Assembly (NCBI GenBank): GCA_045632845.1
Contig: JAZQXL010000015.1
Span: 124,001 to 188,000 of the forward strand
DNA: 64,000 nucleotides
Direction: 5' to 3'
DNA from: RGIG4140 sp045632845
Lineage (GTDB): Bacteria > Pseudomonadota > Alphaproteobacteria > CAAHEQ01 > UBA3637
This document shows, in pieces, positions 44,364-51,341 of the stretch. Made by a program: the position numbers and the translations under genes. The notes beneath the pieces are model-generated. The model saw only the letters and a program-made list of their open reading frames with translations, was not told the origin of the DNA and made no database searches. Each line of letters begins with the position of its first letter. Within the stretch, counting starts at the first letter, position 1.

Positions 44364-44765
44364 ATGATTGGTATAGTACTTGTTGCACATTGCAATTTAG
44401 CTCAAGAAATGCTCCAAGTTGTCGAGCATGTTGTGGGCAAGCAAGAGGGGATTGAATGTGTCGGTATTCAAATTACAGATGATATGGAAAAGAAACGTCA
44501 CGAGATTTTGGAAAAAACATCTCTTGCAGACACAGGGGATGGCGTTGTTGTTGTGACGGATATGTTTGGTGGAACGCCATCAAACCTTGCGATTTCAATT
44601 ATGGAAGAACGTAATATTGAAGTTATTTCAGGAATGAACATTCCATTATTGGTTAAATTGGTCCGTGAACGCAATGAAACAATTGCAGATGCAGTTGTTG
44701 ATGCACAAGATGCAGGGCGTAAATATATTAACATTGCTTCACATTTGTTAAAGCTTGATTCATAA
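44364..44765 (+). CDS. PTS EIIA component, mannose-type
   Basis: This is a stand-alone EIIA of the mannose family, 133 residues. The phosphorylatable histidine is His9 in GIVLVAHC. The later signature VVVVTDMFGGTPSNLAIS is intact. In this class such proteins form a regulatory phosphorelay rather than a transport system, because no EIIB/C genes accompany them. It is followed two bases later by HPr. Confidence 0.9.
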   Translation: MIGIVLVAHCNLAQEMLQVVEHVVGKQEGIECVGIQITDDMEKKRHEILEKTSLADTGDGVVVVTDMFGGTPSNLAISIMEERNIEVISGMNIPLLVKLVRERNETIADAVVDAQDAGRKYINIASHLLKLDS

Positions 44766-44766
44766 G

Positions 44767-45039
44767 ATGGAAAAAGAACTTAAAATAGCCATACAAAACC
44801 TCAAAGGGTTGCATGCCAGAGCGACAGCCACGTTTGTGAAAACGGCTGAACAATTTCGTTCAGACATTCAAGTTCGTAACAAAGATGGTCTTGAAGTATC
44901 GGGCAAGTCAATTATGGGTATTTTGATGTTGGGTGTTCCATTGGGGGATGAAATTTTGATTAAAGCCTCTGGCGAGGATGCAGAAGCAGCTATTGAAGCA
45001 TTGCGTGTGTTGATTAACAATCGCTTTGGGGAGGATTAA
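44767..45039 (+). CDS. HPr phosphocarrier protein
   Basis: This HPr has 90 residues from the ATG at 44767. The EI-dependent site His16 lies in NLKGLHARATATFVKTA and the HprK-dependent serine in VSGKSIMGILMLG, so both regulatory sites are kept. It ends the hprK-EIIA-HPr cluster, which probably carries nitrogen or carbon status. The EI gene (ptsP) is not in the window. tRNA-Gln follows 49 bases later. Confidence 0.9.
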   Translation: MEKELKIAIQNLKGLHARATATFVKTAEQFRSDIQVRNKDGLEVSGKSIMGILMLGVPLGDEILIKASGEDAEAAIEALRVLINNRFGED

Positions 45040-45088
45040 AAAAGTTCTTGCCTTTTTTGTAAAAGAAAGGTAGAAGAAAAAAGAGTTT

Positions 45089-45163
45089 TGGGGTGTCGCC
45101 AAGTGGTAAGGCAGCGGATTCTGATTCCGCCATTCGTTGGTTCGAATCCAGCCACCCCAGCCA
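45089..45163 (+). tRNA. tRNA-Gln (CTG)
   Basis: A 75-base cloverleaf. The acceptor TGGGGTG pairs with CACCCCA. The anticodon stem GCGGA/TCCGC encloses loop TTCTGAT with anticodon CTG. The T-arm TTGGTTCGAATCCAG is followed by discriminator G and encoded CCA (45161-45163). Degenerate copies of its 3' end recur three times within the next 1.7 kb. Confidence 0.95.
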
Positions 45164-45198
45164 ATAAAAAGACCGCCTTTAGGCGGTTTTTTTATTGG
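45161..45198 (+). terminator. Terminator of tRNA-Gln with extended inverted repeat
   Basis: The stem ACCGCC (45172-45177) pairs with GGCGGT (45182-45187) and then T-run. The inverted repeat extends outward as CCAATAAAAA (45161-45170) with TTTTTATTGG (45189-45198), so the CCA itself is part of the outer stem. Confidence 0.85.
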
Positions 45199-45229
45199 CT
45201 AGAGTAACTGGTTCGAAGCAACGGGAGTA

Positions 45230-45331
45230 GTTGGTTCGTTCACGTAGCGTTAGCGAAGTAGACGCCGTAGGCGGTCCCGAGTTTACGAGGGATAAATTGC
45301 CCTGCAATTTACAACCCTTCCACCCCAGCCA
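45230..45331 (+). repeat. tRNA-Gln T-arm/3'-end scar 1
   Basis: It begins with GTTGGTTCG, identical to the tRNA-Gln T-arm start. It continues into TTCACGTAGCGTTAGCGAAG and TAGACGCC, and ends at 45320-45331 with CCACCCCAGCCA, an exact copy of the last twelve bases of tRNA-Gln. About 80 bases thus separate the two halves of the T-arm and acceptor end. Confidence 0.8.
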
Positions 45332-45338
45332 AGTCAGA

Positions 45339-45366
45339 TAAGTCGCTAGAAATGGCGATTTTTTCT
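45339..45366 (+). terminator. Small terminator after scar 1
   Basis: The stem TCGC (45343-45346) pairs with GCGA (45355-45358) within AGTCGC ... GGCGATTTTTT, followed by T residues. It resembles the terminator at 46861. Confidence 0.6.
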
Positions 45367-45389
45367 TTATTTTACAAGCACTTATATTG

Positions 45390-45439
45390 GTCCGTGTACA
45401 GTGTTTTTCAAAAAACCTATTTTTCAGCCCTACACGGAC
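45390..45439. repeat. Inverted repeat GTCCGTGTA / TACACGGAC
   Basis: Nine-base arms at 45390-45398 and 45431-45439, loop about 32 bases. The left arm sequence recurs in the scar at 46071. Confidence 0.65.
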
Positions 45440-45450
45440 TCAAAATTCAA

Positions 45451-45560
45451 CAATTCCACCTAAATTTCAAACAGCGTTTGACGGGGCAAACTTGTTTTCA
45501 ATAAGGTTCATTGCTTTACGCATAAAAACTTGCCACTGGCAACTTTTTATTTACGCAGTC
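45451..45560 (+). repeat. Copy C of the tRNA-associated element seen at 25 kb
   Basis: It contains CAATTCCACC, a TTTCAA segment, CTTGTTTTCAA, GGTTCATTGCTTTACGCA, a hairpin (TTGCC ... GGCAA flanked by A/T runs, 45523-45549) and TTTACGCAGTC. Order and orientation relative to the tRNA match units A and B behind tRNA-Met (read on the minus strand there). The hairpin again lies between two TTTACGCA repeats, but its sequence differs. No gene is seen from 45199 to 45678. Confidence 0.7.
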
Positions 45561-45678
45561 TTTGTTTTCAATGCTTCCTTGTCGGGGTGTCAAAATTTTA
45601 TCCCAGAGATAGAATGCAGTAAGTTTTCTAGAATTAGAATTTAGTTTTAATGAATTATTTATATTTTTCGGTAGTTTG

Positions 45679-45975
45679 TTATATACAACACTTATTTCCA
45701 TTATATCTCCAATAATCAACTTTACCATTTTTTATTGTGTATTGTGTTGTGCACCAATAAGTATAACAACCATACTGATTACAGAAGAAGTTTTTAAATG
45801 TATATTCTAATGATCTCTTTTCATTTGTATCATACACAGATGTTGGATTTCCTATTTGTTGTATCAGTTCATTTTCTGACATTCCTAGACGACTATCTAA
45901 TAATGCTTTATATTTCTCTGTAGAACAGCATGATGATAAAATAAAACAAAGAGCAAGCACAAATATCTTTTTCAT
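45679..45975 (-). CDS. Small lipoprotein, SmpA/OmlA-like
   Basis: This 98-residue lipoprotein has the signal MKKIFVLALCFILSSCC with a lipobox ending at the first Cys of the pair. The mature part has SRLGMSENELIQQIGNPTSV, the typical helix-turn of the SmpA/OmlA (BamE-like) fold, then EYTF and a Cys-rich strand region (FFCNQYGCYTYWC). Such short modules are common in outer membrane biogenesis and inhibitor lipoproteins. It is the only gene between scars 1 and 2 and is read opposite to tRNA-Gln. Confidence 0.75.
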   Translation of the reverse strand: MKKIFVLALCFILSSCCSTEKYKALLDSRLGMSENELIQQIGNPTSVYDTNEKRSLEYTFKNFFCNQYGCYTYWCTTQYTIKNGKVDYWRYNGNKCCI

Positions 45976-46070
45976 TTTTACTTCCTGTTTTTAGGTTATT
46001 TGAACTAATTATTTATATATCAAATTCTTTTTGTTTATACAAGATAAAAAAATGTTTTTTGCCTAATTTA

Positions 46071-46099
46071 GTCCGTGTATTACCAGACCTCTCCAGCCA
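46071..46099 (+). repeat. tRNA-Gln 3'-end scar 2
   Basis: GTCCGTGTATTACCAGAC is followed by CTCTCCAGCCA, which matches the tRNA-Gln end CACCCCAGCCA at 9 of 11 positions. The first part is nearly repeated at 46825. Confidence 0.7.
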
Positions 46100-46100
46100 T

Positions 46101-46128
46101 AAAAAAGCCACCGTAAGGTGGTTTTTTG
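46101..46128 (+). terminator. Small terminator after scar 2
   Basis: CCACC (46108-46112) pairs with GGTGG (46117-46121), flanked by A and T runs. Together with the following TTTGCTAGAG it parallels the layout after tRNA-Gln itself (terminator, then TTGGCTAGAG). Confidence 0.75.
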
Positions 46129-46169
46129 TTTGCTAGAGGGTAGGAAGGATGAGAAGAACCTGCGAATGA

Positions 46170-46216
46170 GTTGGTTCGTTCACGGAGCGATAGCGAAAAT
46201 AGACGCCTGAAGGCGC
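46170..46216 (+). repeat. Second copy of the GTTGGTTCGTTCACG repeat
   Basis: GTTGGTTCGTTCACGGAGCG, then ATAGCGAA, TAGACGCC and GGCG, closely matching 45230-45274. It sits between the scar 2 terminator and the cupin gene. Confidence 0.75.
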
Positions 46217-46326
46217 CAGAACAATAGTGAAGATGATGCCATTTTTCTCAGAAAATTTTAGTTGCTTTTTTGTATGTAATATTTATAATTTTCTTGTTGA
46301 TGAAATTATTATATAAGGATTTTGTT

Positions 46327-46734
46327 ATGAAAAAATATTTTTATCTTGTGCTTTTATTTGCTTTTGCTTTCGTTACGGCAAATGGTTATGCTGCGAACTC
46401 TGAAACTGTTATTAAAACAAATGTTTATTGGAATCAAGAACCGATAAAAGCAATTCATATTGATCAGCCCCAAGTAACTATCCTTAAAATCACAATCCCT
46501 GTTGGGGAAAAGTTGTCAATGCACAAACATCCTATGCTAAATGTTGGGTATATGATAAAAGGGGAATTAACCGTTTACTCTGAAAAAGGAGAAAAATTGG
46601 TTTTGAAAGCGGGAGATCCTATTGTTGAGTTGGTGGATACATGGCATTATGGCGAAAATACTGGACCAGAAGATGTTGAGCTTGTTGTTACTTATGTTGG
46701 CAACAAAGAGGAAGACCTAAGCATCAAGAAATAA
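46327..46734 (+). CDS. Exported cupin-domain protein
   Basis: This 135-residue protein has a signal peptide (1-21, ending NGYA) and one cupin domain. The metal-binding motif is GEKLSMHKHPMLNVGYMIKGELTVY, with both His residues and a Glu, followed by DTWHYGENTG, which supplies a further His. It is probably a periplasmic metal-binding cupin of unknown substrate. The ATG at 46327 follows AAGGA. It is the single gene between scars 2 and 3. Confidence 0.8.
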   Translation: MKKYFYLVLLFAFAFVTANGYAANSETVIKTNVYWNQEPIKAIHIDQPQVTILKITIPVGEKLSMHKHPMLNVGYMIKGELTVYSEKGEKLVLKAGDPIVELVDTWHYGENTGPEDVELVVTYVGNKEEDLSIKK

Positions 46735-46824
46735 TTAAATTATATTGCTCTAGAACTTTTAAATACGGTTTATTTTGCATTAAATAATTTAAAAGTATAA
46801 ATACTACGCAGTGATTTTAACCAT

Positions 46825-46852
46825 TCCGTATATTACCAGACTTTTCCAGTCA
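46825..46852 (+). repeat. tRNA-Gln 3'-end scar 3
   Basis: TTCCGTATATTACCAGAC is followed by TTTTCCAGTCA, a weaker copy of scar 2 (CTCTCCAGCCA). ACGCAGT, also found in the tRNA-associated element, lies 17 bases upstream. Confidence 0.6.
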
Positions 46853-46860
46853 AAACAAAC

Positions 46861-46886
46861 AAGTCGCGAGAAATAGCGACTTTTTC
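46861..46886 (+). terminator. Small terminator after scar 3
   Basis: AAGTCGC (46861-46867) pairs with GCGACTT (46876-46882), then T-rich sequence. The gap from 46735 to 46985 holds only this and scar 3. Confidence 0.75.
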
Positions 46887-46985
46887 TTTTACTTAATAAA
46901 ATTATATTGATTTTATTATGTTCGTATGTTTTAATGCATACAAAAGATAGTTTATATTTTTCATTATCAAGAAAGGGAAAAAATT

Positions 46986-47393
46986 ATGAAAAAATTATTG
47001 GCTATTGCCGTTACAATGTTGTGTTTATCAGGGTGTGCATCAATTGTAAGAGATAGTTATCAGTCTGTACCTGTTCAGGCTAATGTGGATAATGTTGATA
47101 TTGAAATTACAAACTCTGAAGGTCGTGTGGTTTATACTGGGCAGGCGCCTACTTCTGTTTTATTAAAAACATCTAAATCAGGATATTTCAGCCCTGAAAA
47201 GTATACTGTTAAAGCCTCAAAAGCTGGGTATGCTACACAATATGAAACCATTGATTGGCATGTAAGCAATTGGTATATTTTTGGCAACTTGGTATTTGGC
47301 GGTCTTTTAGGTTGGTTTGTGGTTGATCCACTGACAGGAGAGATGTATTATCTAGATGAAGTTTCATCGGTTTATTTGCCTGCTACAAAATAG
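46986..47393 (+). CDS. Lipoprotein with PEGA-like beta domain
   Basis: This 135-residue lipoprotein has the signal MKKLLAIAVTMLCLSGCA with lipobox LSGC. The mature part reads as a beta-sandwich with GRVVYTGQAPTSVLLKTSKS and YTVKASKAGYATQYETIDW, similar to the PEGA-like surface domains that repeat such patterns. A hydrophobic Gly-rich stretch (FGNLVFGGLLGWFVVDPLTG) near the C-terminus is typical of a small lipoprotein family. ATG follows AAAGGGAAA. It is the third single cargo after tRNA-Gln. Confidence 0.72.
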   Translation: MKKLLAIAVTMLCLSGCASIVRDSYQSVPVQANVDNVDIEITNSEGRVVYTGQAPTSVLLKTSKSGYFSPEKYTVKASKAGYATQYETIDWHVSNWYIFGNLVFGGLLGWFVVDPLTGEMYYLDEVSSVYLPATK

Positions 47394-47416
47394 AAGGTTA
47401 ATTAATTTGTGGTACT

Positions 47417-47446
47417 CAAAAAGCTCCTTTTAGGGGCTTTTTTTAT
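47417..47446 (+). terminator. Terminator after the 46986 lipoprotein
   Basis: AAAAAGCTCC pairs with GGGGCTTTTT (one G-T pair), loop TTTTA, then T-run. Confidence 0.8.
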
Positions 47447-47474
47447 TTACAAGTGTTTTTAAATGAGATAACAT
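47446..47474 (+). promoter_or_regulatory. Putative promoter of the ankyrin-like gene
   Basis: TTTACA (47446-47451), a 17-base spacer, and TAACAT (47469-47474). Confidence 0.5.
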
Positions 47475-47509
47475 ATTCCACAAGTGATATTAAAAAAAAG
47501 GAGCTTTAC

Positions 47510-48499
47510 ATGGGGTTTGATAAAAAACAAAAAGTCGGTTTTATTACCCAGAGTTTAAAAACGATTGAAGATATTTTTGTTTTGGTTCTAAGGCCCAGTA
47601 TCTATGATGCCATGCAAGAGGAAGTTTTTGATTCCGAGGATGAAGAAATCAATTCCCCTTTGAACAATAAGTATGTGTCTGAGGCTGAAGTTGATGTTAT
47701 GCTTGATGAGTTGGGGGCAAAAAAATCCATTTGGAATTTGCCTGTTTTTAAACAGATAAAAACTGTGTACAACTTTGTTTTCAAACCAGATGAATATGAA
47801 AAGGATTATATCGTTTCTAGACTTCAGTTGGCCGGCAAGCCAAAGGAGCGTTACATTTCTTATTTGATTGCCAAAAAACAGCAAGAAAAATCAAGTTTAG
47901 GTGTTATAACTGAAGAGGATTATGATGCACTTTTGAAAAGAATTATCGAAAAACAACAAGATCAAAAACATCCAGAAGAAAAAGAATTTATTCATTTAAT
48001 TAAACAAAATGAACATACCCCAGAATTGATTGATGAAATTGTAAAAGGTGTTGAAAATCAAAGATATAAACTTGATGTGGCGGACAAGGCAGGGGACACA
48101 CTCTTGCACGTGGCTGTTCAAAAGAAGGGGTTAGAACGTTTGGTTGTGGCGTTGTTAAACAATGGGGAGGCTGATTTGCCTTTGAAATGGAACAAAAAAG
48201 AGCAAACGCCCATTGATTTGGCTTATTCTCAAGAGATGAAAATGGCCATCAAAGCATTTTCAAAACAAATGAAAGAAAATGCAGATTCCGCAAAAAGATT
48301 GCTCCAACAACTTGTTGATGATGGGTCTGTTTCATTTTCTTCAACAAAAAGTTTGAGTGTTAAATATAAAGTACCAGTTCTGACGGTTCAAGATGTTTTG
48401 CCAACTGAAAATGGCAACAAAAGCCCCCAACCAATTACTCGCTATAGGACAAAAACAATCCATTATTCAAACAATCACCATATCAATCAAAGAAGTTGA
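47510..48499 (+). CDS. Ankyrin-like repeat protein, function unknown
   Basis: This 329-residue soluble protein starts at the ATG at 47510, eight bases after AAAGGAG. Residues from about 195 to 250 form one or two ankyrin-type units (DKAGDTLLHVAVQKKGLERL, then LKWNKKEQTPIDLAYSQEMK). The N-terminal half is acidic and helical, with QIKTVYNFVFKPDEYEK. The tail is Ser/Asn/His-rich. Ankyrin proteins in host-associated bacteria can be effectors, but no secretion signal is seen, so this stays open. Confidence 0.62.
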   Translation: MGFDKKQKVGFITQSLKTIEDIFVLVLRPSIYDAMQEEVFDSEDEEINSPLNNKYVSEAEVDVMLDELGAKKSIWNLPVFKQIKTVYNFVFKPDEYEKDYIVSRLQLAGKPKERYISYLIAKKQQEKSSLGVITEEDYDALLKRIIEKQQDQKHPEEKEFIHLIKQNEHTPELIDEIVKGVENQRYKLDVADKAGDTLLHVAVQKKGLERLVVALLNNGEADLPLKWNKKEQTPIDLAYSQEMKMAIKAFSKQMKENADSAKRLLQQLVDDGSVSFSSTKSLSVKYKVPVLTVQDVLPTENGNKSPQPITRYRTKTIHYSNNHHINQRS

Positions 48500-48571
48500 T
48501 AATTAAGGGATAAATATAGTTGATTTTAAACAAAATATTTTTAAAAATAATAACTGATTTAGGAGGGGTTA

Positions 48572-49138
48572 ATGTTATTGACATATGAAGAAAAAAGATT
48601 TTTGAAAAAAGGGATGAAACTCATCTGGCGTTTTTGTATTCTTTTTTTTGCATTAGCTCTTTTTATATATTTTGCTGACTTAGATTTTCTTTATAAAGAA
48701 AGAACACTTTCAAAAAATATGGTTGATTATCAAATAGGTATAGTAAAAACGCCAGTTCAAGAAAGTCGCTTTGTTTACAAAAATGAAATGAACCTTTTAA
48801 TAACCGAGCAGATTAGGGCGACAGGTTTTTTATTAGATGCAACAGATACTCCATTAAAAACAAATTGTCCGTATCAAAAGGAACGAGCTGCGTTATATAA
48901 TAAATATTTTAAGGGTGTTGTATTAATAATTGATGAAAAACCAGTTATTTTTGGTGTTATCGTTCAAAATCGTTTGATGAAACAGGCATTATCAAAAATT
49001 TCTAAGAGCTCTTTTTTGAAAGATAGAAATAAAATCACTTTGTTTGGATATGCTTTAAAATTGCGTGATTATCCCGAGGTGCCATACAATCATCTTGTTG
49101 TAAATAAAATGATTATTAATGATGTTGTTTATGAATAA
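48572..49138 (+). CDS. Bitopic membrane protein, function unknown
   Basis: This 188-residue protein has one transmembrane helix (about 18-40, FCILFFALALFIYFADLDF) and an extracytoplasmic domain of about 145 residues, with two beta-rich parts (KGVVLIIDEKPVIFGVIVQN). The ATG follows AGGAGGGG. I recognise no family. It lies 72 bases after the ankyrin-like gene. Confidence 0.65.
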   Translation: MLLTYEEKRFLKKGMKLIWRFCILFFALALFIYFADLDFLYKERTLSKNMVDYQIGIVKTPVQESRFVYKNEMNLLITEQIRATGFLLDATDTPLKTNCPYQKERAALYNKYFKGVVLIIDEKPVIFGVIVQNRLMKQALSKISKSSFLKDRNKITLFGYALKLRDYPEVPYNHLVVNKMIINDVVYE

Positions 49139-49177
49139 AAAAAGGTACATCCCATCGCAAGGAGTGTTACTTATCAT

Positions 49178-49402
49178 GTGAATGGGTTTTCCAAAAAATT
49201 GCTTTCGCTTATACAAACAGTTTTTTCTAAGAAACAGGAAAAAGACCTTTCTTTTTCAGAAAAAGTTCTCTTTTTTGTTGAACAAAAAGCCAAGTCTTTG
49301 AAAGATAATCAAAAAACACTTGTTTGCCACAATCAAAAAAACTCCTCTTTAAGCAAGCTTCAATTGACAAAGCAGGGTATGCAAAACTCAAGAGAGGATT
49401 AA
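49178..49402 (+). CDS. Small uncertain ORF
   Basis: A 74-codon frame starting at GTG, rich in Lys/Gln/Ser. An AAGGAG lies about 14 bases upstream, too far for this start, and an ATG directly followed by TGA lies closer. It may be a remnant. It runs towards the S41 peptidase gene. Weak support. Confidence 0.25.
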   Translation: MNGFSKKLLSLIQTVFSKKQEKDLSFSEKVLFFVEQKAKSLKDNQKTLVCHNQKNSSLSKLQLTKQGMQNSRED

Positions 49403-49416
49403 AATGATTGCTTTTT

Positions 49417-50445
49417 TTACCGTTCCCTTTTGTTGAGGAGCATTTGTGATGTGATCGCATTTTTTGAAATTTGAGTGAGTGCGATTTCAAAAGCTTGATT
49501 GTAGTTGCAAGTGATATCTGGTTCCATACCGACTTTTTCACGAATTGGAGAGCCCTTTTTGTTAAATCGTTCACGATAAACGGTTCCAATGCTTAATGAT
49601 GTGTTATCACCCATTTCAATACGTGTCGATGCACCACCAGCAAAGCACCCAGCGGTTTTTTCTCCAATGGTTTTGGTGTTTGGCAGTTGTGAAAGCATAA
49701 AAATGGCTCCTTCAGTTGCCGAGGCATTGTATTGGTCTTGCAAAATGTAGATCGAACCTGTGAATTTGTCTGTTTTTGAAATGGGTTTATAGTGTGTTTC
49801 AGTTTCAAGGATATAGCCTTCACTTATTTTTTTGTGTGCTGCAGGTGTGTTGACAAGTTCTGTTTTGTCAGCATATTTAACTTCTTCACCTCTCATCCGT
49901 TCAGCAATTTCTTTGATGATTTCGCTATCTCCCCCAGTATTGCCACGAAAATCAAAGATAATATGTTGCCAATTATTTTTTTCTTTTTCTTCAAAAAAGG
50001 TTTCAACAAATTTTTGACGTTGTTCTTTTTGTTTTTCTATATGACCAGAAAAAGAGGGAATAGCAACAACACCTGTTTTTTTATCCTTCAGTGTGGCAAC
50101 ACACCAACAGTTGTCGGCTTGCATTGGTATTTCAACCACGCTTGATACACCTTGTATGTGTGAAATATTGGTTGCGATATTGTCTTTCGGATGGGTAATT
50201 GAAATGGTTCGAAGAGGGGTGTTCCCTTTATAAATAGAAATATGGTTGTCTGGAACGTGTTGTTCAATAACAGTTGCCAGTTCTTTTAGCTGGGAATCTA
50301 TTTGTTGGGTTGTATCAATTTGAGCGCATGCTTCTTGAAAAGATGAGATTTCATCTTTGATTTTTTGGCTGTTATGAGCTGCTTGATGGTTCCACTCTGG
50401 CAAGTTTTTTACGATGGCATCTGTATATTTTGAAATGAAAGACAT
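49417..50445 (-). CDS. S41 (tail-specific) peptidase-like protein without signal peptide
   Basis: This 342-residue protein contains an S41 protease core: IIFDFRGNTGG (residues 163-172), the nucleophile Ser242 in QYNASATEGAIFML, and IGEKTAGCFAGG. The lysine partner is probably near the C-terminal half but I cannot fix it. No signal peptide, PDZ domain or membrane anchor is visible, so it may act in the cytoplasm, or it may be an exported type with unknown route. ATG follows AGAGGGAAA. Confidence 0.75.
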   Translation of the reverse strand: MSFISKYTDAIVKNLPEWNHQAAHNSQKIKDEISSFQEACAQIDTTQQIDSQLKELATVIEQHVPDNHISIYKGNTPLRTISITHPKDNIATNISHIQGVSSVVEIPMQADNCWCVATLKDKKTGVVAIPSFSGHIEKQKEQRQKFVETFFEEKEKNNWQHIIFDFRGNTGGDSEIIKEIAERMRGEEVKYADKTELVNTPAAHKKISEGYILETETHYKPISKTDKFTGSIYILQDQYNASATEGAIFMLSQLPNTKTIGEKTAGCFAGGASTRIEMGDNTSLSIGTVYRERFNKKGSPIREKVGMEPDITCNYNQAFEIALTQISKNAITSQMLLNKRER

Positions 50446-50530
50446 TGAGTTTCCCTCTTAATATGTTATAAATATATTATTAGCATAGAAGAATTGCGGT
50501 TATCAAGAACAATTTGAATGGGGAGTTAAC

Positions 50531-50560
50531 AAAAAAGGCGCACTTTTAATGCGCCTTTAG
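50531..50560 (-). terminator. Terminator after the HD-like gene
   Basis: A nine-base perfect stem: AAAGGCGCA (50534-50542) with TGCGCCTTT (50550-50558). The T-run follows on the minus strand. Confidence 0.85.
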
Positions 50561-50616
50561 AGTTCGAAATAATCACTTTAAAAATATGTTTTAATAAAGA
50601 GTATGCCTTGGTTGCA

Positions 50617-51216
50617 TTAATCTCTTTGATTGCCTATTTGCTTTTGAAGCATGGCAATTTTTGCTAACCCTTGATTTTTTGTTTGAACTGCAATGTTGTA
50701 AAGTTCTGGGTTAACATCTTTTAATGCATCGACCATTTTCATCCGTGTTTGAAAATATTCTTGATGCCAGGCAAGAGGTTTGCTTGGATTTGGTTTATCC
50801 CTTGATGTTTCAAAGTTCATGATTTTTTCAGCAAGCAAAATTTCTTGTGCTTGGTGGGATAAGCCTTTTGCCCATTGAGCTTTTTCTTCCCATTGACCTA
50901 ATTTTGTCTTGTTTTTATCTTCAGGTTCGCTAGCCAATTCTTGAATGATAGACAAAACATTTTCACCAGCAATTTTTTTAACCTCATCCATTGTTAAAGG
51001 TGAAACGCCTTCAGCAATACGTTTTTTTTCAAAGCATTTGTGGAGCAGGGCAGCTGCAACAGCTGTATCCTTTTCACTGCCAGATAAGTTGGAATGTTTT
51101 TTAACAAGTTCTGTTGTGCCTTTGATTTGATCCAACATAACCATTCCACCACCATAAACAACACCGCTATGTAATTTTTCAGCGATATACATGCATTTGT
51201 TTTCTAATTGCTTCAT
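50617..51216 (-). CDS. SpoT/RelA-type HD-like protein with altered metal residues
   Basis: This 199-residue protein has the layout of a RelA/SpoT-type HD hydrolase domain: an N-terminal HSGVVYGGG, AVAAALLHKCFE where SpoT has LLHD, and EILLAEKIMNFETS where SpoT has KLADRLHN. The usual metal-binding Asp after His is Lys here, and the second Asp/Arg pair is Glu/Lys. It is therefore probably not an active hydrolase of the usual kind. ATG follows AAGGAGG, with a perfect promoter upstream. The family call is moderately sure. Confidence 0.6.
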   Translation of the reverse strand: MKQLENKCMYIAEKLHSGVVYGGGMVMLDQIKGTTELVKKHSNLSGSEKDTAVAAALLHKCFEKKRIAEGVSPLTMDEVKKIAGENVLSIIQELASEPEDKNKTKLGQWEEKAQWAKGLSHQAQEILLAEKIMNFETSRDKPNPSKPLAWHQEYFQTRMKMVDALKDVNPELYNIAVQTKNQGLAKIAMLQKQIGNQRD

Positions 51217-51248
51217 ATTGACCTCCTTATGATAAACAATAGGGCCCC

Positions 51249-51277
51249 ATTATAGCGCAAATTAAATATCTTGTCAA
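51249..51277 (-). promoter_or_regulatory. Consensus sigma-70 promoter of the HD-like gene
   Basis: Minus strand: TTGACA (51277-51272), a 17-base spacer, and TATAAT (51254-51249), a perfect match to consensus. Its core (TTGACAAGAT ... TATAAT) resembles that at 60876-60904. Confidence 0.9.
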
Positions 51278-51296
51278 ATTTTTTTATTAAATTATA

Positions 51297-51325
51297 AAAA
51301 AAGAGGTGTTAAACACCTCTTTTCT
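51297..51325 (-). terminator. Terminator of cysS
   Basis: AAAAGAGGTGTT (51299-51310) pairs with AACACCTCTTTT (51312-51323); A/T runs on both sides make it potentially bidirectional. Confidence 0.85.
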
Positions 51326-51341
51326 CGTTGGATTGTTTGGA

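Noticed and set aside
45387..45644. An 85-codon frame on the plus strand in the repeat region after tRNA-Gln
   Set aside because: It is composed of the tRNA-associated repeat and its hairpin, without ribosome site or start context.
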